The notes under the pieces: generated by a model | The model's input: the letters and a program-made list of their open reading frames with translations, nothing else | What the model was told of the DNA's origin: nothing | Database searches by the model: none | Origin: Desulfobacula sp. | Lineage (GTDB): Bacteria > Desulfobacterota > Desulfobacteria > Desulfobacterales > Desulfobacteraceae | Direction of reading: 5' to 3' | DNA: 64,000 nt | NCBI GenBank assembly: GCA_023701135.1 | Contig: JAMPXP010000003.1 | Location: 124,001 to 188,000 of the forward strand | Translations under genes and position numbers: made by a program | Shown: piece after piece, positions 27,297 to 36,345 of the stretch | Position numbering within the stretch: position 1 is the first letter of the stretch | How the letters are laid out: the number at the start of each line of letters is the position of its first letter

Positions 27297-28520
27297 ATGG
27301 CCTTTGAATTATTCATAGCCGGAAAATATCTTAAGGCAAAACGAAAAGAAGGATTTATATCGCTTATCACTCTCTTATCCATTGCCGGAGTTGCTGTCGG
27401 AGTGATGGCTCTGGTAGTGGTTATTGCCGTCATGAGCGGCGCCGAGACGGATTTTAGAAAACGGATTCTCGGATTGGAGCCCCATATCCTGGTGATGAAT
27501 TATTCCGGTAAATTCGATGGTTATGCCGACATTGTTACGGATTTGACCCAAACGGAAAAAATCATAGACGCCTCACCCATTCTGTTTGCCCAGGCCATGA
27601 TCCGGTCAAACCATTCTTTTTCAGGTATCATGGTCAGGGGAATTGACCCTGGCAATAATTTTAGTCTGATCAAAGGATTTGGCCCGGATCAGTTAAAAAA
27701 ACTATTGGCAAAAAATGAGGCCAATACCGATTACCCCGGTATTATCCTCGGCAGGGACCTTGCAAATTCCATCGGTGTCGTTCCAGGAGATAAAATTATC
27801 CTCATGTCGCCCAATGGGATCATATCACCCGTGGGGAATATCCCCTCCATGAAACGGTTTGTTGTCACCGATACCTTTGATTCCGGGATGTATGAATATG
27901 ACAGCGCCCTTGCCTATGTTGATTTGAAAGAGGCGCAACAGCTCTCCGGTTTAAAGGACCAGATATCGGCCATCGGCATCTGGGTCGATGATGTGTTTGA
28001 TGTCAAAACCGTTAAAAACGGTCTGGCAGATATTTTTCGCTACCCTTTTTATATGAGGGACTGGATGGAGATCAACAAAAGCCTTTTTTCAGCTCTCAAG
28101 CTTGAAAAAACAGCCATGTTCATTATTCTGACCTTGATTATCCTTGTGGCCGCCTTTAATATTGCAAGCGCCCTGATCATGATGGTAATGGAAAAAACCA
28201 AGGACATCGCCGTCCTGAAAACCATGGGAGCAACTCATAAAATCATCCGGAGAATCTTTATGATTCAAGGCATGATTGTCGGAGCCTTCGGCACATTTAT
28301 CGGAACAATATCAGGCGTTATTGTCTGTTATTTTCTGAAAAAATATGATTTTATTCAACTGCCAGATGCCTATCCGTTTTCCACCCTTCCCGTGCAGCTT
28401 GAATATGCGGACGTTTTGACCATCGCCGGCAGTGCCTTGTTTATCTGTTTTTTATCAACCCTTTATCCCTCCCACAAAGCATCAAAAATGGATCCGGTTG
28501 AGGCATTAAGATATGGATAA
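27297..28520 (+). CDS. lolC: Lipoprotein-releasing ABC transporter permease (LolC/LolE)
   Basis: The permease of the LolCDE complex, which extracts outer-membrane lipoproteins from the inner membrane and hands them to LolA. The 407 residues show the family plan: helix near 25-50, a large periplasmic MacB-like domain (about 50-265), then three helices (about 275-400) ending in YPSHKASKMDPVEALRYG. A single permease gene is present, as in organisms with a LolF-like homodimer, so it may serve as both C and E. It overlaps lolD by 8 bases. Confidence 0.92.
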   Translation: MAFELFIAGKYLKAKRKEGFISLITLLSIAGVAVGVMALVVVIAVMSGAETDFRKRILGLEPHILVMNYSGKFDGYADIVTDLTQTEKIIDASPILFAQAMIRSNHSFSGIMVRGIDPGNNFSLIKGFGPDQLKKLLAKNEANTDYPGIILGRDLANSIGVVPGDKIILMSPNGIISPVGNIPSMKRFVVTDTFDSGMYEYDSALAYVDLKEAQQLSGLKDQISAIGIWVDDVFDVKTVKNGLADIFRYPFYMRDWMEINKSLFSALKLEKTAMFIILTLIILVAAFNIASALIMMVMEKTKDIAVLKTMGATHKIIRRIFMIQGMIVGAFGTFIGTISGVIVCYFLKKYDFIQLPDAYPFSTLPVQLEYADVLTIAGSALFICFLSTLYPSHKASKMDPVEALRYG

Positions 28521-29205
28521 TTCAAACCTGCCTTTAATATCGCTTCAATCGATTTCCAAACATTTCCGCTCGGCATCGTCGGATATTGAAATCTTGAATG
28601 AGGCTGTTTTCGATATTTATAAGGGGGAAACAATCGCTATTGTCGGTTCATCCGGCATTGGAAAATCAACCCTCCTGAATATTATCGGCACCATTGATAA
28701 ACCGGATTCGGGAAAGATAGTGTTCAACGGCAGTGATCTGTCTATGTATAATGATGAGAAGCTTGCCGGTTTCAGGAATTTGAAAATTGGGTTTGTATTC
28801 CAGTTTCATTATCTCTTGCAAGGGTTTTCAGCATTGGAAAATGTGATGATACCCGGTTTAATTGCGAATAAAAATAAAAAAACTATTGAACATCTGGCCA
28901 TAAATATGCTTGAAAGAGTAGGACTTTCTTTGAGACTCAGGCATAGAGTTGAAGATCTCTCAGGGGGAGAACAGCAGCGGGTGGCGCTTGCAAGAGCCCT
29001 GGTGATGAGTCCTGAGATACTTCTGGCTGATGAGCCTACGGGGAATCTGGATCAGAAGAACGGACGCAGTGTTCATGTTTTGATTCAAGAGTTGAATAAG
29101 GAGCTTGGTATGACAGTGATTGTTGTAACCCATAACAACGAACTTGCCCGGGTAATGAAAAGAAGTGTGACCATAAGGGATGGAAAAATAATTCCTGCAA
29201 ACTAA
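28513..29205 (+). CDS. lolD: Lipoprotein-releasing system ATP-binding protein
   Basis: The ATPase of LolCDE, 230 residues. Walker A GSSGIGKST (near residue 44), LSGGEQQRVALARAL signature (near 147), Walker B ILLADEPTGNLD and the H-loop VVTHN are all intact. It overlaps the permease gene and precedes bamA by 22 bases, which ties lipoprotein release to outer-membrane assembly. Confidence 0.95.
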   Translation: MDNSNLPLISLQSISKHFRSASSDIEILNEAVFDIYKGETIAIVGSSGIGKSTLLNIIGTIDKPDSGKIVFNGSDLSMYNDEKLAGFRNLKIGFVFQFHYLLQGFSALENVMIPGLIANKNKKTIEHLAINMLERVGLSLRLRHRVEDLSGGEQQRVALARALVMSPEILLADEPTGNLDQKNGRSVHVLIQELNKELGMTVIVVTHNNELARVMKRSVTIRDGKIIPAN

Positions 29206-29227
29206 AACAAGAGACCTAGGAAAAAAT

Positions 29228-31867
29228 ATGAAGACATCTTTTTTAAAAAAGGCTTTCACATACTCTGTTTTATTTTTTTTACTGTTTGCCTGTGATCTTT
29301 TTGCAGACACAAATGTGAAAATTGCCATTTTCCCCTTTTCAATTTCAGCCAACAAACCCAATCAGCAGATCCAGGAAAAAATAAAACAGATGATTGCTGA
29401 AAATCTTGAGAAGGAGGGAGCGACTGTCATCTTCCCCGAAGGTCAGCCGGATATAAACGACTGGGGCATTACCCGGTTTAAAACCTATGGTATCCAAGCA
29501 GGCGTGGATTATATTTTAACCGGTTCCTTATTTGTTGCAGGAGAAGCTATCAGTATTGATTCAAGACTGATTCATATCTATGAACAGAATGGGGCTATTC
29601 CTTTCTTTACCGAAGCAAATAGTTTTGAAAATCTTTTTTCATCGGTTTCACAATTCAGCAAAGAAATTATCGGTGAATTATACCAGAAACAGATCATAAC
29701 GGATATTGCCGTTGCAGGAAACAAACGGATAGAAAAAGATGCCGTCCTGAGAATACTCGATACTCATACCGGGGACATATTCAAACCGGAAAATGTATCA
29801 AAGGATCTTAAAAAAATATATGACATGGGATATTTTGATGATGTTCTGGTTGAAAAAGAATCCCATGACAAGGGGGTGAAAATAGTTTTTAAGGTCGTGG
29901 AAAAACCCAGTATCCGGGAAATCAGGTTCAAAAAAAATAAAGTGTATGAAACCGAAGAACTGATGGAAAGTATTAATATCAAAACAGGATCCATTTTAAA
30001 CGTTCATACCTTAAATTCCAATGTGGACCGGCTCAGACTGCTGTATACGGAGAAAAATTACCATAACTGTTCAATCACCTATGAAATTATTCCCCTTGAA
30101 CATTCCCAGGCAGATATTCTTTTCATCATCGAAGAAGGGGAAAAGATCAGGGTCGAAAAAATCAGTTTTGAAGGCAATACGTATTTTTCTGATAAAAAAC
30201 TGAAAAAAGCCATGAATACTTCTGAGAAAGGGATATTTTCCTTTTTTACCTCTTCGGGAGATTTAAATGAAACCGAGGTAAAAAATGATGTCGTAAAAAT
30301 AGAATCCTTATATAAAAATAATGGATTCATCGACGCAAAAGTCTCTGATCCTGATATTGAAATCGGTAAAGAATATATTTCCATTCATTTCAAGATAGAA
30401 GAAGGTGCCCAGTATAAAATCAAGAAGATTGATTTTTCAGGAGATCTCATCCTTACCAAAGAAGAAATATTAAAAAAAATCAAATCCAAAGAAGGCGAGC
30501 TCTATAACCGGGAAGAAATCAGAAACGACATGAATTATATAGCCGATCTTTATTCACAACAAGGATTTGCAAATGTTCAAATCAATCCTCTGATTGATAA
30601 AATTGAGAACGAACACCTGATGACAGTGGACTATTCCATCAATAAAGGCGCTCCTGTATATTTCAGGAATGTGAATATCAGCGGTAATTCAAAAACGCGG
30701 GATAAGGTAATCAGGAGGGAATTAAAAGTCGTCGAACAGGATTTATACAATAAGGAAAACATTGAGAAAAGTTTTAAAAATCTAAACCGTCTGGATTATT
30801 TTTCTGAACTCGAGATAATCCCTGTTAAAACCGAAGAAGAAAATTTAATGGATCTGAATGTGAAAGTAGCCGATAAAGACACCGGGACTTTTTCATTCGG
30901 AGGTGGGTTCAGCAGTGAAGACGGGCCATTCGGAATGGTGTCGCTTCAGGAGAGGAATCTGTTTGGAAGGGGCCAGACCGGGAAGATTTCAGCTAAAGTG
31001 TCAGGTTCTTCAGCTCTTTACGACATCAGCTTTTTTGAACCCTATATCATGGATACCCCTGTTTCAGGGGGATTCAGCCTTTATAAGGAAGATAAGGAAT
31101 ATGAGTACTATGATAAAGAAGCGATTGGTATGACCTTGATGTTGGGCTATAAGCTTTTTGATTATACAAAGATCGGGGTTAATTATAATATTGAGGATTT
31201 TACCATTGCAGATGTAGAATCCGCCTATACCAATATGACGCCCGGCTCATTTCTGACCAGCAGCATCAAACCCTATATAGTATATGATTCCAGAAATGAT
31301 ATCTTTCTTCCCACCGAGGGGTTCAAACATTCATTTTCTGTCGAATATGCAGGAGAATTTCTGGGGGGAGAAATTGATTATACAAAATATCTTGCCGAAA
31401 CCACTGCTTATTTTCCCCTTTTCTGGAAATTTACAGGCGCTCTGCATGCGGAAGGCGGATATCTGGATGACCGGAGCGGCGACACTATCAATATCGATTA
31501 TGCCATGTTTTATCTGGGGGGAATGAATTCCCTAAGGGGATTTGATAAATTTGATATCAGCGGGATGCGCGCCGGAGATACCAAAGAAAGAGGTGGTGAG
31601 AAATATGTTCAGTTTAATGCGGAAATAACCTTTCCGCTGACGGATAAATACAAACTTGCAGGCGTATTCTTTTATGATCGTGGAGATGTATACAGAACCA
31701 GTGAAGATTTCGATTTTGGAGATCAGTTTTCCAGTATTGGAACTGGTATCCGGTGGAATTCTCCTCTGGGACCCTTACGAATAGAATATGGCTGGGTTAT
31801 TGATGGGAAAAACATAAAAGAGTCGGGTGATGGAGAATTCGCTTTTTCCGTCGGCGCTTCTTTTTAA
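29228..31867 (+). CDS. bamA: Outer-membrane assembly factor BamA with N-terminal extra domain
   Basis: BamA inserts beta-barrel proteins into the outer membrane. After a signal peptide (1-26) comes an additional domain of about 120 residues (VKIAIFPF...GVDYILTGSLF), similar in style to TolB N-terminal or CsgG-like modules. Five POTRA domains follow (about 158-555; each ends with a pattern like GYFDDVLVE), then the 16-strand Omp85 barrel starting at TFSFGGGFSSEDG. The loop-6 motif appears as LRGF and the chain ends in Phe, as outer-membrane barrels do. The 879-residue length exceeds E. coli BamA (810) because of the extra domain. The cysteine in the signal region (LFAC) raises a weak lipoprotein alternative. 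Confidence 0.93.
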   Translation: MKTSFLKKAFTYSVLFFLLFACDLFADTNVKIAIFPFSISANKPNQQIQEKIKQMIAENLEKEGATVIFPEGQPDINDWGITRFKTYGIQAGVDYILTGSLFVAGEAISIDSRLIHIYEQNGAIPFFTEANSFENLFSSVSQFSKEIIGELYQKQIITDIAVAGNKRIEKDAVLRILDTHTGDIFKPENVSKDLKKIYDMGYFDDVLVEKESHDKGVKIVFKVVEKPSIREIRFKKNKVYETEELMESINIKTGSILNVHTLNSNVDRLRLLYTEKNYHNCSITYEIIPLEHSQADILFIIEEGEKIRVEKISFEGNTYFSDKKLKKAMNTSEKGIFSFFTSSGDLNETEVKNDVVKIESLYKNNGFIDAKVSDPDIEIGKEYISIHFKIEEGAQYKIKKIDFSGDLILTKEEILKKIKSKEGELYNREEIRNDMNYIADLYSQQGFANVQINPLIDKIENEHLMTVDYSINKGAPVYFRNVNISGNSKTRDKVIRRELKVVEQDLYNKENIEKSFKNLNRLDYFSELEIIPVKTEEENLMDLNVKVADKDTGTFSFGGGFSSEDGPFGMVSLQERNLFGRGQTGKISAKVSGSSALYDISFFEPYIMDTPVSGGFSLYKEDKEYEYYDKEAIGMTLMLGYKLFDYTKIGVNYNIEDFTIADVESAYTNMTPGSFLTSSIKPYIVYDSRNDIFLPTEGFKHSFSVEYAGEFLGGEIDYTKYLAETTAYFPLFWKFTGALHAEGGYLDDRSGDTINIDYAMFYLGGMNSLRGFDKFDISGMRAGDTKERGGEKYVQFNAEITFPLTDKYKLAGVFFYDRGDVYRTSEDFDFGDQFSSIGTGIRWNSPLGPLRIEYGWVIDGKNIKESGDGEFAFSVGASF

Positions 31868-31890
31868 ATTATTTACGTTTGGAGGTTTAA

Positions 31891-32424
31891 ATGAAAAAAA
31901 TTGTATTCACCGTATCCGTGCTTTATCTTTTTCTTGCTTTTGTTCCGACTGCATTCAGTGCAGATACGACCAAAATAGGGATTTTTGATTTTCAGAAAAT
32001 ATTGTCGGAATCCAGTACCGGCAAGCTTACCCAGAAGCAACTGACCGAGAAGGGCAACGAGCTTCAAGGTAAATTGAAAACTGAAAAAGAGAAATTAGAT
32101 GAAATGAATACGGCCTACGAAAGGGAAAAATTGGTTTTAAGCCCGGAAAAACAGGGTGAAAAAGAAAAGGAGTTTCGTGGCCGTGTAAATGATTTTAAAA
32201 AGATGCAGGATGATTTTGCAAGGGAATTTAAACAATTAGAAGTTCAATCCCTGAATAAGATACAGGATGAAGTGGTCCTGATCATTAACGATATCGGCAA
32301 AGAAGGAGGATACACCCTGATTCTTGAAAAAAAAGCAGGTGGGGTTCTTTATTCTCCGGAAAAGCTTGATATTACAGACGAGATCATTAAAAAATATAAT
32401 TTAAAAGCTGCAAAGACCAATTAA
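31891..32424 (+). CDS. skp: Periplasmic chaperone Skp/OmpH
   Basis: Skp holds unfolded outer-membrane proteins in the periplasm. Signal peptide 1-24 (ends AFSA), then IGIFDFQKILSESS and a long charged coiled coil (about 50-130), ending with the conserved tail before YSPEKLDITDEIIKKY. Length 177. GGAGG lies before the ATG. Its place between bamA and lpxD is the classical order. Confidence 0.93.
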   Translation: MKKIVFTVSVLYLFLAFVPTAFSADTTKIGIFDFQKILSESSTGKLTQKQLTEKGNELQGKLKTEKEKLDEMNTAYEREKLVLSPEKQGEKEKEFRGRVNDFKKMQDDFAREFKQLEVQSLNKIQDEVVLIINDIGKEGGYTLILEKKAGGVLYSPEKLDITDEIIKKYNLKAAKTN

Positions 32425-32434
32425 AAGCCTTTGT

Positions 32435-33496
32435 ATGGAATTTACGGTAAATAAAATTGCCGGAATCATTGATGCCAAAATCATCGGTGATGTGAATGCT
32501 ATGGTCATGGGCGTGTCTTCATTTGATGAAGCAGGCGCCCATGACCTTACTTTTGCTTGTGACTCAAGATATTTGAGCCGTCTTTGCTTGACAAAGGCGG
32601 GAGTTGTCATTATTCCTGATAGTTATGTTCCAGACGCAAAACGGGACAATGGCCCTGTTTTGCTGAAAACCGCCAATCCGAAATTATCCTTTTTTAAACT
32701 GGTGTCTCTCTTCCACCCCGAAAAAATGATGCTGCCTTTTATCCATCCCAGTGCCCATATCGGACAATTGGGCGAAATCGGCAAAGATCCCGTCATTGAG
32801 GCCAACGTATATATAGGCAATCATGTCCACATCGGGGAAAATGTCCGCCTGATGCCCGGTGTTTATATCGGGGACAATGTGTGCATCGGAGACGAGACGC
32901 TTATCAAACCAAATGTCACCATATTGGATGGAACCAGAATCGGCAAAAGGGTTATTATCCATTCCGGAACTGTTATCGGTTCCGATGGATTCGGATTCGC
33001 ACAGGATATTAACGAGCACCGGAAACTCCTTCACACCGGACATGTATCCATTGGTGATGATGCTGAAATAGGTGCCTGCAACACCATTGACAGGGGAACC
33101 TTAGGCACCACCATTATCGGCAATGGGGTCAAAACCGATAATCTTGTTCACATTGCCCACAATGTCAAGGTTGGGGATAATACCCTGATTGTTGCCCAGG
33201 TCGGGATTGCCGGAAGCACCACCGTCGGCCGGAATGTCATCATTGCCGGGAAAGCCGGTATTACGGGCCATATAAAAATAGGGGATGGTGCCATCATAGG
33301 CCCATATTCGGGAGTGCACAGCAATGTGGGCGAAAAAGAGATTGTATCTGGTGTTCCTCATATGCCGCATACCCTATGGCGGAAGGTTGTCAGCATCATG
33401 GTAAGGTTGCCCGAAATGAGAAAAACCCTGATTTCTTATGAAAAAAGATTAAAAAAGATTGAAAATATGAACGAGCAAACGGAGCAAAAACGATGA
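32435..33496 (+). CDS. lpxD: UDP-3-O-acylglucosamine N-acyltransferase
   Basis: LpxD adds the second acyl chain, N-linked, in lipid A synthesis, using acyl-ACP. An N-terminal uridine-binding domain (1-100) is followed by a left-handed beta helix of hexapeptide repeats (about 105-310). The catalytic His lies in the HIAHNVKVG segment near residue 240, and GSDGFGFA near 180 is a family mark. Length 353. It overlaps lpxA by four bases; fabZ, which often lies between them, is absent here. Confidence 0.95.
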   Translation: MEFTVNKIAGIIDAKIIGDVNAMVMGVSSFDEAGAHDLTFACDSRYLSRLCLTKAGVVIIPDSYVPDAKRDNGPVLLKTANPKLSFFKLVSLFHPEKMMLPFIHPSAHIGQLGEIGKDPVIEANVYIGNHVHIGENVRLMPGVYIGDNVCIGDETLIKPNVTILDGTRIGKRVIIHSGTVIGSDGFGFAQDINEHRKLLHTGHVSIGDDAEIGACNTIDRGTLGTTIIGNGVKTDNLVHIAHNVKVGDNTLIVAQVGIAGSTTVGRNVIIAGKAGITGHIKIGDGAIIGPYSGVHSNVGEKEIVSGVPHMPHTLWRKVVSIMVRLPEMRKTLISYEKRLKKIENMNEQTEQKR

Positions 33497-34263
33497 TTCA
33501 CCCCACTGCGATTATCGACCCTTCTGCGGAAATTGACAGTCATGTTACCATAGGTCCTTACGCCATTATCAAATCAGATACCGTGATCGGGTCGGGCACC
33601 ACCATCGGCCCCTATACCACCATTGACCAATATGTAACCGTCGGGGAAAATTGTCAGATCTTCCAGTATGCATCCATTGGAGGGGCCCCTCAGGATTTGA
33701 AATTTCATGGAGAAAAAACATATTTGAAAATAGGCCGAGGATCCATTATCCGGGAATTTGTGACCATTAACCGGGGCACTGAAAACGGCGGAGGTATCAC
33801 TGAAGTGGGGGAAGAAAATTATCTCATGGCCTATACCCATATCGCCCATGATTGTAAAACCGGAAAACGGGTTATACTGGCCAATAATTCAACTCTTGGA
33901 GGCCATATCACGATTGGAGACAACGTTAGTGTCGGTGGATTGGTGGCCATCCATCAATTTGTTCAGATCGGAGATTTCGCCTATATTGGCGGAAAATCAG
34001 CCGTGGTAAAGGATATTCCTCCCTATGTGATTGCCGCAGGAGATCGGGCCACCCTGCATGGCCTTAATAATGTAGGATTGCAGCGATACAAATTTTCAAA
34101 AGCAACCATTTCTCAACTTAAAAAAGCATACCGGATTTTTTTCAGGATCGGATTGACGGTGAAACAAGCATCTGAAAGAGTCAAGGCAGAAGTGGATATG
34201 ATTCCTGAAGTCAAAAAATTTATGAATTTTATCATCGAATCCAACAGGGGCGTAACAAGATAA
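33493..34263 (+). CDS. lpxA: Acyl-ACP--UDP-N-acetylglucosamine O-acyltransferase
   Basis: LpxA does the first step of lipid A synthesis. Hexapeptide beta helix (1-190) with the catalytic His in YTHIAHDC (near 120), GGAPQDLKFHGE and HGLNNVGLQRY, all diagnostic. Length 256, close to E. coli's 262. Coupled to lpxD upstream (ATGA-type overlap) and four bases before lpxI. Confidence 0.96.
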   Translation: MIHPTAIIDPSAEIDSHVTIGPYAIIKSDTVIGSGTTIGPYTTIDQYVTVGENCQIFQYASIGGAPQDLKFHGEKTYLKIGRGSIIREFVTINRGTENGGGITEVGEENYLMAYTHIAHDCKTGKRVILANNSTLGGHITIGDNVSVGGLVAIHQFVQIGDFAYIGGKSAVVKDIPPYVIAAGDRATLHGLNNVGLQRYKFSKATISQLKKAYRIFFRIGLTVKQASERVKAEVDMIPEVKKFMNFIIESNRGVTR

Positions 34264-34267
34264 AATA

Positions 34268-35086
34268 ATGAAAATCGGCCTGATTGCCGGAGGCGGACAG
34301 TTTCCCCTGTTATTTTCAAAAAAGGCCCTTGAAAAAGGCTATTCGGTTTTTGCAGCAGGATTCAATTCAGAAACAGATCCTTTGCTTGCCGATTATGTCC
34401 AGGAATTTAAATGGGTTTATCTGGGTCAGGTGACCAAACTCATCCGGTATTTCAAGCAACAGGGTATTTCACAGGCCGTTATGCTCGGAAGTATCAAAAA
34501 GACAAATATATTTAAAGATATCCGCCCGGATTTTAAGGCCCTCACCTTTATTGCAACAACAGCTCGAACCCACGATGATTCCGTTTTAACTTCTTTTGCA
34601 GACCTGCTCTTAAAAGAAGGCATTGAAATTTTACCATCCACCTTTCTTTTGCCGGAGCTCATCTGCCCCAGAGGGTGCTGGACAAAAAGAAAACCAAACA
34701 AGGCTGAACATAAAGAGATTATGGAGGGATGGCGGCTTGCAAAGGAAATCGGTAAACTGGATATCGGCCAATGCCTTGTGATGGGCAATGGATCTGTTCT
34801 GGCTGTAGAAGCCATTGAGGGAACGGACGCTGCCATAAAAAGAGGCGGCCTTTTGTCCCGAAATAAGGGCTGTATTGTGATCAAGCTCTCCAAACCCGCC
34901 CAGGACTTAAGATTTGACCTTCCTTCATCGGGCTGTCAGACCATTATGACCATGCACGAAGCCGGAGCCGGAATTCTTGTTCTTGAAGCCGGAAAATCCA
35001 TCAGCTTTGACCGCGAAGAAATGATCGCCCTTGCAGATAAATATCATATATCCATTCTTGGATATACGGATGAAGACATACAATGA
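34268..35086 (+). CDS. lpxI: UDP-2,3-diacylglucosamine pyrophosphatase, LpxI type
   Basis: LpxI cleaves UDP-2,3-diacylglucosamine to lipid X, replacing the unrelated LpxH of enterobacteria. The N-terminus IGLIAGGGQFPLLF, the middle MLGSIKKTNIF and the C-terminal DLPSSGCQTIMTMHEAGAGIL are typical of the former DUF1009 family. Length 272. The position between lpxA and lpxB fits exactly the missing step. It overlaps lpxB by four bases. Confidence 0.94.
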   Translation: MKIGLIAGGGQFPLLFSKKALEKGYSVFAAGFNSETDPLLADYVQEFKWVYLGQVTKLIRYFKQQGISQAVMLGSIKKTNIFKDIRPDFKALTFIATTARTHDDSVLTSFADLLLKEGIEILPSTFLLPELICPRGCWTKRKPNKAEHKEIMEGWRLAKEIGKLDIGQCLVMGNGSVLAVEAIEGTDAAIKRGGLLSRNKGCIVIKLSKPAQDLRFDLPSSGCQTIMTMHEAGAGILVLEAGKSISFDREEMIALADKYHISILGYTDEDIQ

Positions 35087-36249
35087 ATCTTCCCGTAAGC
35101 TTAAAGCACATCATGGTTCTGACCGGAGAACCCTCCGGTGATTTCCATGCAGGCCGCCTTATAGAGGAAATCAGGCGGAAGAACGGCCGGATTTATTTTT
35201 CCGGTATGGGTGGACCCCTTCTCAGACAGCAAGGGGTTGATCTTTTTTATGATATTGAAAATCTTTCAGCCATGGGTATTACCGAAGTGTTGATGCAGTT
35301 TGGGCATATTAAAAAAGCCTTTGATATTTTCAGAGAAAAACTGATTTATCATACACCGGACATGATCATTCTCGTGGATTATCCGGGATTTAATCTGAGA
35401 GCTGCCAAATATGCAAAGGACCATTATAATGTCAGAATCTTATATTATATTACCCCCAAGGTATGGGCCTGGAAAAGATCCAGACTGTTCAAGATTAAAA
35501 AATATGTGGATCATGCCGCACTGATTTTCCCTTTTGAGGAAAAACTGTATAAAAAGGCCGGGGTTTCATCCACCTATGTAGGGAATCCCCTGATGGACGA
35601 GTATCCGGAACACCTTTCCAAATCTTTTTTACCATCCAAGGGGTTAGTTACCGGTTTAAATGGCCCTATCATCATCGGGCTCCTTCCAGGCTCAAGAAAG
35701 GCTGAAATTCAAAATCTTCTGGATATCATGATTCAGTCTGCCTGCCGTATTCACCAAGAACATAATCAGACCCGGTTTCTTGTGTCTAAGGCCGCATCAA
35801 TAAAAAGGGAATGGATTGAAGAGTGTATCATTGCATCAGGGAAACCTCAATTATTTGATATTGTTGAGGGGCCTGTCCGGGAAATCCTGAGGCGATCAAA
35901 CCTGGTCATCGCAGCCTCGGGCACGGTAACGCTTGAAGCTGCGCTTTTTGGTATTCCAACCCTCCTGATTTACAAAATGGCAAGGTTAAGCTTTTGGGCG
36001 GCAAAACTACTCGTCCGAGTAAAATATGCCGGTCTTGCGAATTTGATTGTAGATGAGGAAATCATGCCCGAGCTGCTCCAGGGTGAGGCAACCCCTGAAA
36101 AAATATGTATCAAAGTCCTTCATATGCTCACCCATGAGCAGTATTACGAAAGCCGTCTGGAACGGGTCAGAAAAAAACTCGGGAAAAAGGGAGCTGCAAA
36201 AAATGCAGCCGGTATTGCAATGAACCTTCTCAGAGAATCTCATTTCTGA
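35083..36249 (+). CDS. lpxB: Lipid A disaccharide synthase
   Basis: LpxB, a GT19 family glycosyltransferase, joins lipid X and UDP-2,3-diacylglucosamine. GEPSGDFHAG near residue 17, YYITPKVWAWKRSR near 123, GLLPGSRKAEI near 200 and ASGTVTLEAAL near 285 are family motifs. Length 388. It ends the lysS-to-lpxB run; later lipid A genes (lpxK, waaA) are not in the window. Confidence 0.95.
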   Translation: MNLPVSLKHIMVLTGEPSGDFHAGRLIEEIRRKNGRIYFSGMGGPLLRQQGVDLFYDIENLSAMGITEVLMQFGHIKKAFDIFREKLIYHTPDMIILVDYPGFNLRAAKYAKDHYNVRILYYITPKVWAWKRSRLFKIKKYVDHAALIFPFEEKLYKKAGVSSTYVGNPLMDEYPEHLSKSFLPSKGLVTGLNGPIIIGLLPGSRKAEIQNLLDIMIQSACRIHQEHNQTRFLVSKAASIKREWIEECIIASGKPQLFDIVEGPVREILRRSNLVIAASGTVTLEAALFGIPTLLIYKMARLSFWAAKLLVRVKYAGLANLIVDEEIMPELLQGEATPEKICIKVLHMLTHEQYYESRLERVRKKLGKKGAAKNAAGIAMNLLRESHF

Positions 36250-36257
36250 TAATCAAT

Positions 36258-36286
36258 TTGACAAAAATATCGGAATTTTATTAGAG
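36258..36286 (+). promoter_or_regulatory. Candidate promoter upstream of the CorC-like gene
   Basis: A perfect TTGACA (36258-36263) nine bases past the lpxB stop, a 17-base spacer and TTAGAG (36281-36286). It may start the corC-pheA-aro unit. Confidence 0.4.
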
Positions 36287-36345
36287 TGGCTTGTTAAAAT
36301 TAAATATACTGATTTTTTTCAGAAACAGGAAAAATTTTTAATTAG

